Assembly: GCF_001276515.1 (NCBI RefSeq)
Contig: NZ_LDVZ01000017.1
Span: forward strand, 1 to 41,626
DNA: 41,626 nucleotides
Reading direction: 5' to 3'
Origin: Haemophilus sp. C1
Lineage (GTDB): Bacteria; Pseudomonadota; Gammaproteobacteria; Enterobacterales; Pasteurellaceae
Below the pieces are notes generated by a model. It had not been told where the DNA came from, did not search any database, and saw nothing but the letters and a program-made list of their open reading frames with translations. Shown here piece after piece: positions 8,630 through 18,141 of this stretch; the first letter of the stretch is position 1; every line of letters begins with the position of its first letter. The position numbers were made by a program, and so were the translations under genes.

Positions 8630-9538
8630 TTACCTCATAAGCTCTATATTCTGAAATGGCTTTTTGTTCAGCTTGTTCCCGACTGATTTTCCCCCACTTT
8701 GCAACACGCCTTTACCATACATTTGAGCAAATTTATCTAGTTCATTAACCCAATCTTGCATATACATTGGCGTATGAGATTGTGCTTTAAGTTCAGCTAG
8801 GTCAAAAAAAGCAGATACCAAACGATTTAAACGAAATAATTCTTCTTCTGTGAGATAATTTTTTGCAACTTTGACTTCTTTTAATGTGGGTAATGCACCT
8901 TTAAATGTAGTTAGCCCCATAAAATCTTTATTGCTATCTACTCTATAGTAAATGAGTTCTGCCGATGTTTGTTCACAAGTTGCATAATGTAACTTATTTT
9001 GTACCGTTTTGAAGAATTTAACTGTTGCTTCGCTTTTAGGATTATAATCTTGGCTGGTTGCGTATAGTTCTAGAACTTGGCGATATAATGCTTTTTCACT
9101 TGAGCGAATATCTCTGATTCTATTGAGTAATTCTTTCCAATAATCTCCACCACCATTATCTTTTAAGCGTTCATCATCTATCGTAAAACCTTTTACCATA
9201 TATTCTTGTAATCGCTCGGTTGCCCATTGACGGAATTGTGTGCCACGAGATGATCGAACTCGGTATCCTACAGCAATAATCAGTGGTAACGAATAATAAG
9301 CTAATTGGCGAGAAACGTTTCGATTTCCTTCATTTTGAACTGTCAACTTATAGTTGACGGTTGAATTTTCATCAAGTTCGCCTTCAGAAAAGATAGCTTT
9401 GATATGCTTACTGATATTTTGTTTAGTGGTCTGATATAGCTCAGCCATTTCAATTTGAGATAGCCAAATCTGATCATCAAATTTCTGTAATCTAAACTGA
9501 GCATTACCTTCATTGGTGGTATAAAGCACAATTTCCAT
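8630..9538 (-). CDS. RhuM family protein, frameshifted near its 3' end
   Basis: RhuM (Virulence_RhuM) family, possibly phage-derived and DNA-binding. The N-terminus has a helix-turn-helix-like WLSQIEMAELYQTTKQNISKH, followed by YYSLPLIIAVGYRV and RGTQFRQWATERL, conserved blocks of the family. As read, the product is 302 residues, but the last 21 (after SGG) are out of frame. Adding one base to the G5 run at 8691-8695 restores a continuous frame to a stop at 8541-8543, giving about 332 residues ending in KISREQAEQKA...LHQKK, a typical RhuM tail. It starts 2 bases after the hsdM stop, and its ribosome-binding site overlaps the end of hsdM, so it is translated with the R-M operon. The biochemical role of the family is not established; part of the defence locus by position. 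Confidence 0.82.
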   Translation of the reverse strand: MEIVLYTTNEGNAQFRLQKFDDQIWLSQIEMAELYQTTKQNISKHIKAIFSEGELDENSTVNYKLTVQNEGNRNVSRQLAYYSLPLIIAVGYRVRSSRGTQFRQWATERLQEYMVKGFTIDDERLKDNGGGDYWKELLNRIRDIRSSEKALYRQVLELYATSQDYNPKSEATVKFFKTVQNKLHYATCEQTSAELIYYRVDSNKDFMGLTTFKGALPTLKEVKVAKNYLTEEELFRLNRLVSAFFDLAELKAQSHTPMYMQDWVNELDKFAQMYGKGVLQSGGKSVGNKLNKKPFQNIELMR

Positions 9539-9540
9539 TG

Positions 9541-11085
9541 TTACCCCTCAATCTCCGCCACTATCTTGTCAATCTCGGCACGCAAGCGGTCGATATTAGC
9601 AACTGTTTTACGAATTTCCGCATTGAGTTCATCAATATTAATCACTTCGCGAGTGTCTTTTTGTTCCACATAAGAGCTGACCGCAAGGTTGTATTCATTT
9701 TTAACGATATCTTCAAAGGACACGGATTTGGCTAAATGCGGCATATCTTCTTTATCGGCAAACAGTTTGAGAATTTGTTCAATATGTTCTTCTTCTAGTA
9801 TGTTGTTATTGGTGGCGGATTTAAATAAACCGCTGGCGTCGATAAATTGGGTTTGGGTATTAGGTTTATGTTTGGAAAGCACTAGAATATTCACTGCGAT
9901 ACTGGTGCCGTAAAATAGATTAGGTGCAAGGGCAATCACGGTTTCCACAAAATTGTTTTCCACCAAATATTGACGAATTTTTTGTTCCGCACCGCCGCGA
10001 TAAAAAATGCCAGGGAAGGAAACAATCGCCGCCCTGCCTTTGCCTGAAAGATAGCTTAATGCGTGTAAAATAAAGGCAAAATCTGCTTTGGATTTTGGGG
10101 CAAGCACACCTGCGGGGGCGAAGCGTTCATCGTTAATCAGTGTGGGATCGTCCGAGCCAACCCATTTCACGGAGTAAGGCGGGTTAGAAACGATGGCATC
10201 GAAAGGTTTGTCATCGCCAAATTGTGGTTCCATTAAGGTGTTGCCTAAAGCGATATCAAACTTGTCGTAGTTGATGTTATGCAAAAACATATTCATACGG
10301 GCAAGGTTGTATGTGGTGTGGTTTATTTCCTGCCCGAAAAAGCCTTCTTCAATAATATGTTCATCAAATTGTTTTTTGGCTTGCAACAATAAAGAACCCG
10401 AACCAGCAGCAGGGTCATAAATTTTATTGACCGAGGTTTGCCCGTGCATTGCAATTTGAGCAATGAGTTTGGAAACACTTTGTGGAGTGAAAAATTCACC
10501 ACCTGATTTACCTGCATTGGCGGCATAGTTAGAAATAAGATATTCGTAGGCATCGCCAAATAAATCAATATGGTTATCTTCAAATTTGCCAAAATCAAGT
10601 TCAGCCACGCCTTTCAAAACAGCCGTTAAGCGGTCGTTTTTATCTTTTACGGTATTGCCTAAGCGATTGCTGGTGGTGTCAAAATCTGCAAATAAGCCTT
10701 TAATATCTTGTTCAGACGGAAAGCCCATCGCTGAGTTTTCAATATCAGTAAAAATCTGTTTTAAATCTGTATTAAGATTTGGGTTGTTACTGGCGTTATC
10801 TGCAACATTTTTAAATAGCTGGCTTGGGTAAATAAAGTAGCCTTTCGTTTTTATTGCATCTGTTTTAATGTCTTGTGTAATGATTTCATCAGGTAATTGG
10901 GCATAATTTACTCTTTCATCGCCCGCTTCAATATAATTGGCAAAATTTTCGCTAATAAAACGATAGAAAAGTGTGCCAAGCACATATTGTTTGAAATCCC
11001 AGCCATCGACCGAGCCTCGAACATCATTAGCAATTTGCCAAATACGACGTTGAAGTTCGGCACGTTGTTGAATTGCAGCTGCCAT
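9541..11085 (-). CDS. hsdM: Type I R-M DNA methyltransferase HsdM
   Basis: N6-adenine methyltransferase subunit, 514 residues, close to the EcoR124I HsdM length. The N-terminal helical HsdM domain (about 10-150) precedes the catalytic domain with GGEFFTP at 195-201, the SAM-binding motif DPAAGSGSL at 224-232 and the catalytic NPPY at 301-304. A C-terminal helical tail ([18 protein letters not shown]...) should contact HsdS. It is the first gene of the minus-strand operon; an AGGA-type ribosome-binding site precedes the ATG. With HsdS it protects the host genome and it holds PrrC in the latent complex. Confidence 0.97.
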   Translation of the reverse strand: MAAAIQQRAELQRRIWQIANDVRGSVDGWDFKQYVLGTLFYRFISENFANYIEAGDERVNYAQLPDEIITQDIKTDAIKTKGYFIYPSQLFKNVADNASNNPNLNTDLKQIFTDIENSAMGFPSEQDIKGLFADFDTTSNRLGNTVKDKNDRLTAVLKGVAELDFGKFEDNHIDLFGDAYEYLISNYAANAGKSGGEFFTPQSVSKLIAQIAMHGQTSVNKIYDPAAGSGSLLLQAKKQFDEHIIEEGFFGQEINHTTYNLARMNMFLHNINYDKFDIALGNTLMEPQFGDDKPFDAIVSNPPYSVKWVGSDDPTLINDERFAPAGVLAPKSKADFAFILHALSYLSGKGRAAIVSFPGIFYRGGAEQKIRQYLVENNFVETVIALAPNLFYGTSIAVNILVLSKHKPNTQTQFIDASGLFKSATNNNILEEEHIEQILKLFADKEDMPHLAKSVSFEDIVKNEYNLAVSSYVEQKDTREVINIDELNAEIRKTVANIDRLRAEIDKIVAEIEG

Positions 11086-11133
11086 AAAATCCTCAGAATA
11101 TTTTGTGTAATGAGTTGGATAGATATGTGAAAA

Positions 11134-11139
11134 ATTATA
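11134..11139 (-). promoter_or_regulatory. Candidate -10 element of the hsdM operon promoter
   Basis: On the minus strand TGTATAAT contains a consensus TATAAT about 49 bases before the hsdM start. The -35 region at the right distance is poor (ACGCAG-like). This is the best candidate for the operon promoter in the 240-base gap to prlC. Confidence 0.45.
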
Positions 11140-11291
11140 CAGGAAATTAGTCTATTCTGCGTGAATTTCTATGAGTTTATCTTGTGGCTATTTGTAAAAA
11201 TAATGTCTCGTTTGCAGTTTGTCTTGATAAAGTGCGGTTGAAATTTGCAATGTTTTTATGAAGGGCTTTTTTAGAGGAAAATATTTGAGAA

Positions 11292-11312
11292 AGGGCATGT
11301 CGTGCATGCCCT
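11292..11312 (-). terminator. Terminator hairpin downstream of prlC
   Basis: Perfect 8-bp stem AGGGCATG / CATGCCCT with a 5-base loop. On the minus strand it is followed by TTCTCAAATATTTT. It lies 14 bases after the prlC stop. Confidence 0.75.
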
Positions 11313-11325
11313 ATAGTTTGACGTA

Positions 11326-13371
11326 TTAGTTCATAATTCCTTTATGTCTTAACAACGCATCTAATTGCGGCTCTCTGCCACGGAAGCGTTTGAAGAGTTC
11401 CATTGGTTCTTCTGAGCCGCCACGCGTGAGAATTTCATCTAAGAATGATTTGCCGGTGATTGGGTTGAAAATACCTTCTTCTTCAAAGCGAGAATAAGCA
11501 TCAGCTGATAAGACTTCTGCCCATAAATAGCTGTAGTAACCTGCGGCGTAGCCCCCTGCAAAAATATGGCTGAAACTGTGCGGGGTTCTTGCCCAATCTA
11601 CGCCTTTTATGACGGCAACTTGTGATTTCACCGCTTTAAGAGTCTCTAATATTTGATTGGTTTTTTCCGCATCAAAGGTGTGATGTAAACGGAAATCAAA
11701 AATACCAAATTCAAGCTGACGTAAGATAAACATCGCAGCTTGGAAATTTTTTGCTTTTAATAATTGCGTAAGTTTTTCTTTTGGCAATGGCTCGCCTGTT
11801 TCGTAATGTCCTGAAATAAATGCCAAAGCTTCTTCTTCCCAACACCAGTTTTCCATAAATTGACTTGGTAATTCCACCGCATCCCAAGGCACACCGTTAA
11901 TACCCGCCACATCGGAGACATCAATTTGAGTAAGCATATGATGAATGCCGTGACCAAATTCGTGGAATAGGGTAGTTACTTCATCGTGCGTAAATAACGC
12001 TGGCTTATTACCGCTAGGCGCATTGAAGTTGCAAGTTAAATAAGCCACTGGGGTTTGAATACTGCCATCTAGTTTACGCTTGTGCCCAATACAATCATCC
12101 ATCCACGCCCCACCACGTTTATGTTCGCGTGCATATAAATCAAGATAGAAACTGCCACGGAGTTGATCGTTTTCATCAATTAAATCAAAGAAGCGCACAT
12201 CTTTATGCCAAGTGTCCACGCCTTTGCGTTCCACTGCACGAATATTGAAAATGCGTTTAATTAATTCAAACAATCCTGAAATCACGCGATTTTCAGGAAA
12301 ATATGGGCGAAGTTCTTCATCATTAATGGCGTATAAATGTTGTTTTTGTTTTTCGCTGTAAAAACCAATATCCCAAGGCGCAAGTTCAGTGACACCAAAT
12401 TCTTTTTCGCAGTAATCTTTCAATTCTTGCAATTCTTTTTCGCCTTGAGGTTTAGCCCGTTCGGCAAGATGATCTAAGAAATCAAGCACTTGTTGTGGGT
12501 TTTCTGCCATTTTGGTGGCAAGTGAAAGTTCGGTGTAAGTATGAAAACCGAGTAATTTTGCCAATTCCACGCGTAACGTAAGAATTTCTTCCATAACTTT
12601 ACTGTTGTCCCATTTGCCAGCATTAGGGCCTTGTTCAGAGGCGCGTGTTGCATAAGCACGGTACATTTCTTCACGCAATGCACGATTTTCACAGTAAGTC
12701 ATCACAGGCAAATAACTTGGGATTTCTAACGTAAAACGATAACCTTTCAATCCTTTACTTTCGGCAGATTGTTGTGCAGCTTGTAGTGCGGATTCAGGTA
12801 AACCAGCAAGTTCTGCTTCGTTTTCAATGAGTTTTTCCCAGCCCATCGTGGCATCTAATACGTTATTGCTAAATTGTGAATTTAATTCCGATAAGCGCGC
12901 CACAATTTCGCCATAACGTTGTTGTTTCTCTTCTGAAAGCCCGATACCTGAAAGTTCAAAATCACGCAGTGAATTTTCAATGGCTTTCTTTTGCGCAATA
13001 GAATAATCGGCAAATTCAGCACTATTTTTTAACGCTAAATAGGCATTATAAAGTCCTTTATGCTGACCAACCCAAGTGCTGTATTCAGAAAGTAAAGGCA
13101 AGCAAGATTGATAGGCTTCACGTAATTCAGTGCTATTTTTTACTGAATTGAGATGAGAAACAGGCGACCAAGCACGGTTTAAGCGATCATTGGTTTCTGT
13201 TAAAGGCAAAATAAAATTTTCCCAAGTAAAGTGAGGTTGTTTTAACACTTGTTCTATTGTGTCACGACAATCTTGAATTAATTTTTCAACAGCGGGTTGA
13301 ACGTGTTCTGGCTTGATTTGTGAAAATGGCGGTAAGCCTTGAATGTTAAGTAATGGATTTGACATAGACAT
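11326..13371 (-). CDS. prlC: Oligopeptidase A (M3 family zinc metallopeptidase)
   Basis: Cytoplasmic thimet-type oligopeptidase, 681 residues, the usual length for PrlC/OpdA. The zinc site is FHEFGHGIHH with HEFGH at 470-474, and the third ligand is expected at Glu500 in DAVELPSQ. The C-terminal active-site lid sequence FSHIFAGGYAAGYYSYLW is present. It degrades short peptides such as released signal peptides. It starts MSMSN; the second Met (MSNPLL) is an equally possible start. It reads away from the divergent ybaN-like gene and is not part of the hsd operon. Confidence 0.97.
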   Translation of the reverse strand: MSMSNPLLNIQGLPPFSQIKPEHVQPAVEKLIQDCRDTIEQVLKQPHFTWENFILPLTETNDRLNRAWSPVSHLNSVKNSTELREAYQSCLPLLSEYSTWVGQHKGLYNAYLALKNSAEFADYSIAQKKAIENSLRDFELSGIGLSEEKQQRYGEIVARLSELNSQFSNNVLDATMGWEKLIENEAELAGLPESALQAAQQSAESKGLKGYRFTLEIPSYLPVMTYCENRALREEMYRAYATRASEQGPNAGKWDNSKVMEEILTLRVELAKLLGFHTYTELSLATKMAENPQQVLDFLDHLAERAKPQGEKELQELKDYCEKEFGVTELAPWDIGFYSEKQKQHLYAINDEELRPYFPENRVISGLFELIKRIFNIRAVERKGVDTWHKDVRFFDLIDENDQLRGSFYLDLYAREHKRGGAWMDDCIGHKRKLDGSIQTPVAYLTCNFNAPSGNKPALFTHDEVTTLFHEFGHGIHHMLTQIDVSDVAGINGVPWDAVELPSQFMENWCWEEEALAFISGHYETGEPLPKEKLTQLLKAKNFQAAMFILRQLEFGIFDFRLHHTFDAEKTNQILETLKAVKSQVAVIKGVDWARTPHSFSHIFAGGYAAGYYSYLWAEVLSADAYSRFEEEGIFNPITGKSFLDEILTRGGSEEPMELFKRFRGREPQLDALLRHKGIMN

Positions 13372-13488
13372 AAATGTTCCTTTTTTGAAAACTGCTTTTT
13401 ATGTGACGACAAATTCTATAATATCAAGGTTGAAAAATCTAAAAAATCAGTAATAATGGTTCGCATTTTCTTTTTTATTAGGAACATT

Positions 13489-13851
13489 ATGAAAATTATT
13501 TACATTATTTTAGGTTTTCTTTCTCTTGCTCTTGGCATCATTGGCATTTTCCTTCCTATTTTACCGACCACGCCTTTTTTATTACTTACTTTATTTTTCT
13601 TCGCAAAAGGTTCAAAACGCTTAGAACAATGGTTTTTAGGTACAAGTATTTATCAAAAACATCTCAAGTCTTTTAATGAAAATCGATCTTTAAAGAAAAA
13701 TACCAAAATTTGTATTTTGACTTTTGTCACCACAATGCTACTGATTGGTTTTTATTTCACGCCAAGTGTAATAGGTCGTAGTGTTATTGTTGCGTTGATT
13801 TGTATTAAGTTTTGGTTCTTCTTATTTTGGGTTAAAACCGAAAATGAATAA
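13489..13851 (+). CDS. DUF454 (YbaN-like) small inner-membrane protein
   Basis: A 120-residue membrane protein with an N-terminal double helix KIIYIILGFLSLALGIIG and LPILPTTPFLLLTLFFFAKGS, the signature of the DUF454/YbaN family, and two further helices at the C-terminus. The start at 13489 is preferred over the upstream in-frame ATG (13456) because TTAGGA lies 5 bases before it and MKIIY is the usual family N-terminus. The stop overlaps the start of the next gene (ATGAATAA). No biochemical function is known for the family. Confidence 0.88.
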   Translation: MKIIYIILGFLSLALGIIGIFLPILPTTPFLLLTLFFFAKGSKRLEQWFLGTSIYQKHLKSFNENRSLKKNTKICILTFVTTMLLIGFYFTPSVIGRSVIVALICIKFWFFLFWVKTENE

Positions 13852-15388
13852 TTTGTTCGCTTTGTGCCAACGAAGTGCGGTTATTTTTTCCATCATTTTT
13901 ACGATGGTGGCTTGTGATAAATTGGATAGTCCCAAGCCTATTTTGCCTCAAGTTGAGACACCAAAAAATACTCAATTAGAATCTAACCGAGTTGAATTAA
14001 AACGTGGTGTTTATGGCGATTTGACTTTGCAACCTTGGCAAGCACAAAGCGAAGAACAAACTCAATTATTACGAGATCTTTTTGAAGGCTTAATGGCTTA
14101 TGATGCGCAAGGTAATCTTGTTCCAGCTGTAGCAGAAAGTTGGCAAACCGAAGACAATAAAACTTGGATTTTCACTTTGCGTGAACATGCTAAATGGTCG
14201 AATGGTAAGCCTATCACTGCATCAGATTTTGTGCAATCTTGGCAAGCACTTTCTCAGTCTGAAAGTCCACTTAAAAATTATTTGGCTTTCATGAATGTGA
14301 AAAATGCGAAGACAGTATTGGAAAAAGCGTTACCTGTTGAATCCCTAGGATTGTTTGCCGAAAATGACCGCACTTTACGCATTGAATTAGATAAAGCATC
14401 ACCATATTTACCTTCTATGTTGGCACACGTCAGCCTTTTGCCTCGCTATGCTAAATCAAGCGAAACGTTTATCAGCAATGGTGCTTATCAATTACAAAGT
14501 CAGGCTGAGAATCAGTACGTTTTAACTGCCAATCCTTATTATTGGGCAAAAGAAAAAGTGATATTTCAGCAAGTGAAGTATCAAAAAATTGCAGTTGATG
14601 CAGATTTATCTGATTTTGATGTTGTAATGAATCAGAAAAAAGTCGATCAGAATATCCAAGATTATCCGCAACTTTGTACTTATTTCTATGAGTTTAATCT
14701 TTCCGATCCTGTGTTACAAAAAAGTGCGGTAAGAAAAGCGATTGTTTCGATGATTTCTACCAAGAATTTGGTTGCAGATATTGCTCATCTTCATCCTAGC
14801 AATACTTTTCTGCCAAAATCTATGCTAGGTGAGCAAGAATCTATTTGGGAGCCTGTTGTTGCAGAACAGCTTCTTTCCCAAAATCAAATTAGTGAAACTC
14901 ACCCGTTGAAATTACGTATTCGTTATGATGATTCGTCTCTGAATCAAACCATTGCAATGCAATTAAATCGTCAGTTATCGCAATCAGATTTATTACGAGT
15001 TGAAAATCAAGGGATGAGTTGGCAAGAATTACAAAGAGCTCGCACAAAAGGGGATTTTCAATTAATTCGTTCTGGCTGGTGTGCTGATTTTAATGATCCC
15101 GTCGCTTTCTTAAATTTGTTCTATTCAAAAAGCCCTGATAACAAAAATGGCTATAAAAATGCAGAATTTGATCGTTTATTTGAAAGTGCAATGATGACGA
15201 CATCCGAAAAAGTGCGGTTAGAAAATTACGAAAAATTAAAAGAAATAGTTCAACAAGAACATTTAGTGTTACCCATTTTTCAATATAGTACGCCAGTTTA
15301 TCTCGCACCAAGTATAATGGGCGCGCAAGTAAATTCCGTTGGAACCATTTACAGTAAAGATTTGTGGAGAAAGGTTCAAAATCAATAA
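13844..15388 (+). CDS. Peptide ABC transporter substrate-binding lipoprotein (OppA/DppA family)
   Basis: A 514-residue family-5 extracellular solute-binding protein. The N-terminal signal ends in TMVAC, a lipobox, with Cys24 as lipidation site, so it is anchored in the periplasm by lipid. The core shows LLRDLFEGLMAYDAQGNLVP, then AESWQ and FTLREHAKWSNGKPITASDFV, the typical SBP-5 entry motif. No permease or ATPase genes are next to it, so it is an orphan receptor that probably feeds an Opp- or Dpp-type permease elsewhere. It overlaps the ybaN-like gene by 8 bases, indicating co-transcription. Three uptake sequences lie in its coding part besides one near its start (13873). Confidence 0.9.
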   Translation: MNNLFALCQRSAVIFSIIFTMVACDKLDSPKPILPQVETPKNTQLESNRVELKRGVYGDLTLQPWQAQSEEQTQLLRDLFEGLMAYDAQGNLVPAVAESWQTEDNKTWIFTLREHAKWSNGKPITASDFVQSWQALSQSESPLKNYLAFMNVKNAKTVLEKALPVESLGLFAENDRTLRIELDKASPYLPSMLAHVSLLPRYAKSSETFISNGAYQLQSQAENQYVLTANPYYWAKEKVIFQQVKYQKIAVDADLSDFDVVMNQKKVDQNIQDYPQLCTYFYEFNLSDPVLQKSAVRKAIVSMISTKNLVADIAHLHPSNTFLPKSMLGEQESIWEPVVAEQLLSQNQISETHPLKLRIRYDDSSLNQTIAMQLNRQLSQSDLLRVENQGMSWQELQRARTKGDFQLIRSGWCADFNDPVAFLNLFYSKSPDNKNGYKNAEFDRLFESAMMTTSEKVRLENYEKLKEIVQQEHLVLPIFQYSTPVYLAPSIMGAQVNSVGTIYSKDLWRKVQNQ

Positions 15389-15648
15389 TTACCCTTGCAA
15401 TCAAGAAAAAAAATCTTTAAGATTGGAGGCATTGGGGACAACTCCTACATCGTCCCCTTGCGATTATCTTAGATAACTGTGCCTGAACAGCTAACTAAAC
15501 AACAGATAATCAAGAAAATGAAAAAGAGCGTTTTTTTCATTTTACTTACTCCTGATAAGCCCCGATCTTTGGAATACGAGACGGGGTTTCTCGTTTTTAG
15601 CAATATGCTAAAAAATCCTTCGATTATTCCGTAACTGTGAGTTTAAAT
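15389..15648. other. Intergenic region with several hairpins, possible small RNA
   Basis: No convincing reading frame. Visible structure in order: AATCT/AGATT (about 15413-15425), GGGGAC/GTCCCC (15434-15439, 15452-15457), a purine-rich stretch, then AGCCCCGATCT/AGACGGGGTT followed by TCTCGTTTTT (about 15558-15596), which looks like an intrinsic terminator on the plus strand, and a TTTTTAGCA/TGCTAAAAA palindrome directly after it. It may be an unrecognised small RNA with its own terminator, or the 3' UTR of the lipoprotein gene. I match it to no known RNA family. Confidence 0.4.
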
Positions 15649-15688
15649 AAAAAAGCCATACTGTTCAATATAACAGTATGGCTTTTTT
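15649..15688. terminator. Bidirectional terminator downstream of ribA
   Basis: AAAAAAGCCATACTGTT pairs with AACAGTATGGCTTTTTT, a 17-bp perfect stem with a 6-base loop and A and T tails, so it can stop transcription from both sides. It lies 15 bases after the ribA stop. Confidence 0.93.
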
Positions 15689-15703
15689 AACATATCTTAT
15701 TTG

Positions 15704-16354
15704 TTAAATAATCTCTTCCTGGCAATGTGGACAGGTCATTAAATGTTGTTCATCATTGTTATGCACAATGTAATGCCCCATTTTTTTCGCTTTTGTATCA
15801 AGATATTTTGTATTGTAGCGGTTTTCGCCCACATTAAGAGGAACTCGTTCAACCACGTTGATACCAGCTTTTTTCATGGTTTCTACTTTTTCTGGGTTGT
15901 TGGTCATCAAGCGAACTTTTTTGACACCAAGTAGCTCGAACATATCGGCACAGACTTCGAAGTTACGTTCATCTGCTTTGAAACCTAAAGCAAGATTGGC
16001 TTCAATGGTATCCATTCCTTTATCTTGTAAAGAATAAGCACGGATTTTATTAATCAAACCAATGCCACGGCCTTCTTCACGATGATAAATTAAGACACCG
16101 CGACCTTCTTCTTTAATTTGTTTCAACGCTGTCGCCAGTTGGAACCCACAATCGCATTTTAAGCTGTGAAGCGCATCGCCAGTTAAACATTCAGAATGGA
16201 TGCGTGCTAACACAGGTTCATCAGCATTAGAAATATCGCCCATTACTAAGGCTACATGTTCTTTTTTGGTATCTGGAAATTCAAACCCCACCATTCTGAA
16301 AATACCATATTCAGTAGGTAAATTGGCTTGCGCAACTAGCTGAATTTTTGCCAT
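15704..16354 (-). CDS. ribA: GTP cyclohydrolase II
   Basis: First committed enzyme of riboflavin synthesis, opening GTP to the pyrimidine precursor. 216 residues. The zinc-binding cysteines appear in [20 protein letters not shown], the catalytic and GTP-binding region in [11 protein letters not shown], and LMTNNPEK further on. The start at 16354 (MAKIQLVAQ) is chosen over the longer frame from 16414 because AAGGATC lies just upstream and this is the usual RibA N-terminus. A C-terminal CPHC pair is seen. It is divergent from pgpB, with about 70 bases between the starts. I see no FMN riboswitch in front of it. Confidence 0.96.
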   Translation of the reverse strand: MAKIQLVAQANLPTEYGIFRMVGFEFPDTKKEHVALVMGDISNADEPVLARIHSECLTGDALHSLKCDCGFQLATALKQIKEEGRGVLIYHREEGRGIGLINKIRAYSLQDKGMDTIEANLALGFKADERNFEVCADMFELLGVKKVRLMTNNPEKVETMKKAGINVVERVPLNVGENRYNTKYLDTKAKKMGHYIVHNNDEQHLMTCPHCQEEII

Positions 16355-16423
16355 AAAGTGATCCTTATTCGTAGTCATTTCTGTTAGAATGCGCGCGTTA
16401 TTTTTTATTATCAAGGGGCGAGC

Positions 16424-17149
16424 ATGTTTAAAAGGCTGTCATTATATACGTTATTACTTTGTCTTGTACCATTTTTTATTTGGGGTATTTCCTATCAGTG
16501 GCATGGCAATAGCCAATTAACTCAAGCTGATTATTGGCTTTATTTGCTCACTGAAACGGGTAGCGTACCTTATGCGTTGATCACCTGTGTGTTATTTACG
16601 ATTTTGTTCGCCTTTTTATTCAAAAATCCAAAACAATGGATATTAGGCGTAATTGTGATGGGAATTTCAGTTATTGCCACTCAAGCCGCAAAAACAGGGG
16701 CAAAAGCATTATTTGAAGAACCTCGTCCATTCACCGTTTATCTAGCTGAGCAAACTCATTCAACGCCTGCAAACTTTTATAAAAATGACCGTACTTTGCG
16801 TGCAGAAATCGCTAAGAATTTTTATTCGATGGATGCCATTACACCAGCTTGGTTAGTTCATCATTATGAAAATGAAACAGGCTATTCGTTCCCCTCTGGA
16901 CATACAATTTTTGCGGCAACTTGGCTAATGCTTGCTGTTGGCTTTACTCAATTATTGGGTAACCGTTCTTTTAAAGCAAAATTGCTGGTGGCGGGTATTG
17001 CAGTGTGGGGCTTGTTGATGTTGATTAGCCGTGTGAGATTAGGCATGCATTACCCAATAGATTTATTAGTGGCGACATTGCTGGCATGGTTGATTAATAG
17101 CATTATTTTTGCCTTTTTAAAGAAAAAGGCGATCTTTGTCATAAAATAA
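16424..17149 (+). CDS. pgpB: PAP2-family phosphatase (phosphatidylglycerophosphatase B type)
   Basis: Inner-membrane lipid phosphatase, 241 residues. The three PAP2 motifs are present: [13 protein letters not shown] near 87-99, SFPSGH near 155-160 and [16 protein letters not shown] near 203-218, which give the catalytic histidines. About six hydrophobic helices are seen, as in E. coli PgpB. It removes phosphate from phosphatidylglycerol phosphate and from undecaprenyl pyrophosphate, linking phospholipid and cell-wall lipid recycling. AAGGGGCG precedes the ATG. Confidence 0.93.
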   Translation: MFKRLSLYTLLLCLVPFFIWGISYQWHGNSQLTQADYWLYLLTETGSVPYALITCVLFTILFAFLFKNPKQWILGVIVMGISVIATQAAKTGAKALFEEPRPFTVYLAEQTHSTPANFYKNDRTLRAEIAKNFYSMDAITPAWLVHHYENETGYSFPSGHTIFAATWLMLAVGFTQLLGNRSFKAKLLVAGIAVWGLLMLISRVRLGMHYPIDLLVATLLAWLINSIIFAFLKKKAIFVIK

Positions 17150-17155
17150 TGATTA

Positions 17156-17193
17156 AAGTGCGGTTAAAATTTTGGTTAATTTTAACCGCACTT
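17156..17193. terminator. Terminator made of two inverted uptake sequences
   Basis: AAGTGCGGTTAAAATT (17156-17171) and AATTTTAACCGCACTT (17178-17193) form a perfect 16-bp stem with loop TTGGTT, followed by CTTT. Each arm contains one 9-bp DNA uptake sequence core. Paired inverted uptake sequences doubling as terminators are well known in Haemophilus. It separates pgpB from nagK. Confidence 0.92.
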
Positions 17194-17212
17194 CTTTATA
17201 CAGGAGCAGATT

Positions 17213-18127
17213 ATGTATTATGGTTTAGATATTGGTGGTACGAAAATAGAGCTTGCCGTATTCAATGAAAAATTAGAAAAATTATATTCTGAACGGGTGC
17301 CAACACCTAAAACCGACTATGAAGAATGGCTTAACACAATTGTGGATTTAGTGAATCGTGCTGATGAAAAGTTTGGTGAAGTGGGCACCGTAGGGTTGGG
17401 CGTGCCTGGTTTTGTTAATCAACAAACTGGATTAGCCGAAATTACCAATATTCGTGTGGCAGATAATAAACCAATTTTACGCGATTTGTCTGCGCGTTTG
17501 GGCCGTGAAGTGCGGGCTGAAAATGACGCAAATTGCTTTGCGTTATCTGAAGCATGGGACGAAGAAAATCAACAATATCCGACTGTACTTGGTTTAATTC
17601 TTGGAACTGGTTTTGGTGGTGGCTTTGTCTTAAACGGTAAAGTTCATTCAGGTCAAGTGGGAATGGCGGGAGAGCTTGGTCATTTACAACTAAATTATCA
17701 TGCTTTGAAATTATTGGGATGGGATAAAGCCCCAATTTATCAATGCGGTTGTGGTAACAAGGCTTGTTTGGATAATTATCTGTCTGGTCGCGGTTTTGAA
17801 ATGCTTTATCGAGATTTAAAAGGTGAAACATTATCTGCGCGTGAAATTATTGATTTGTTCTATCAAGGCAATGAAAGTGCGGTAGATTTTGTGAATCTTT
17901 TTGTTGAATTGGCGGCGATTTCTATTGGCAATATTATTACGGCATTTGATCCGCATATGATTGTGCTAGGCGGTGGATTATCTAATTTTGATTACCTTTA
18001 TGAGGCTTTACCAAAAGCATTACCACCTCACTTGATGCGAACAGCAAAAGTTCCACCAATTAAAAAAGCGAAACACGGCGATTCCGGTGGTGTGCGTGGT
18101 GCAGCAGCGTTGTTTTTAACCAAATAA
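17213..18127 (+). CDS. nagK: N-acetyl-D-glucosamine kinase (ROK family)
   Basis: A 304-residue ROK kinase, the length of E. coli NagK. The N-terminal phosphate loop is DIGGTK (6-11), the catalytic aspartate lies in ENDAN (D105), and the zinc loop is CGCGNKAC (178-185). GTGFGGG at 131-137 and a second glycine-rich VLGGGLSNF near 248 complete the ATP site. It phosphorylates GlcNAc recovered from cell-wall turnover or host sugars to GlcNAc-6-phosphate. Other ROK sugar kinases such as fructokinase are possible but fit less well. CAGGAGCA precedes the ATG. Confidence 0.87.
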   Translation: MYYGLDIGGTKIELAVFNEKLEKLYSERVPTPKTDYEEWLNTIVDLVNRADEKFGEVGTVGLGVPGFVNQQTGLAEITNIRVADNKPILRDLSARLGREVRAENDANCFALSEAWDEENQQYPTVLGLILGTGFGGGFVLNGKVHSGQVGMAGELGHLQLNYHALKLLGWDKAPIYQCGCGNKACLDNYLSGRGFEMLYRDLKGETLSAREIIDLFYQGNESAVDFVNLFVELAAISIGNIITAFDPHMIVLGGGLSNFDYLYEALPKALPPHLMRTAKVPPIKKAKHGDSGGVRGAAALFLTK

Positions 18128-18141
18128 TTCAACAAACTAGC

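Noticed and set aside
16414..16414. Longer RibA start at 16414
   Set aside because: The extra 20 residues are not family-like and run into the divergent promoter region; AAGGATC precedes the ATG at 16354.
16355..16423. FMN riboswitch upstream of ribA
   Set aside because: The leader is only about 70 bases to the divergent gene and has no RFN-element core.
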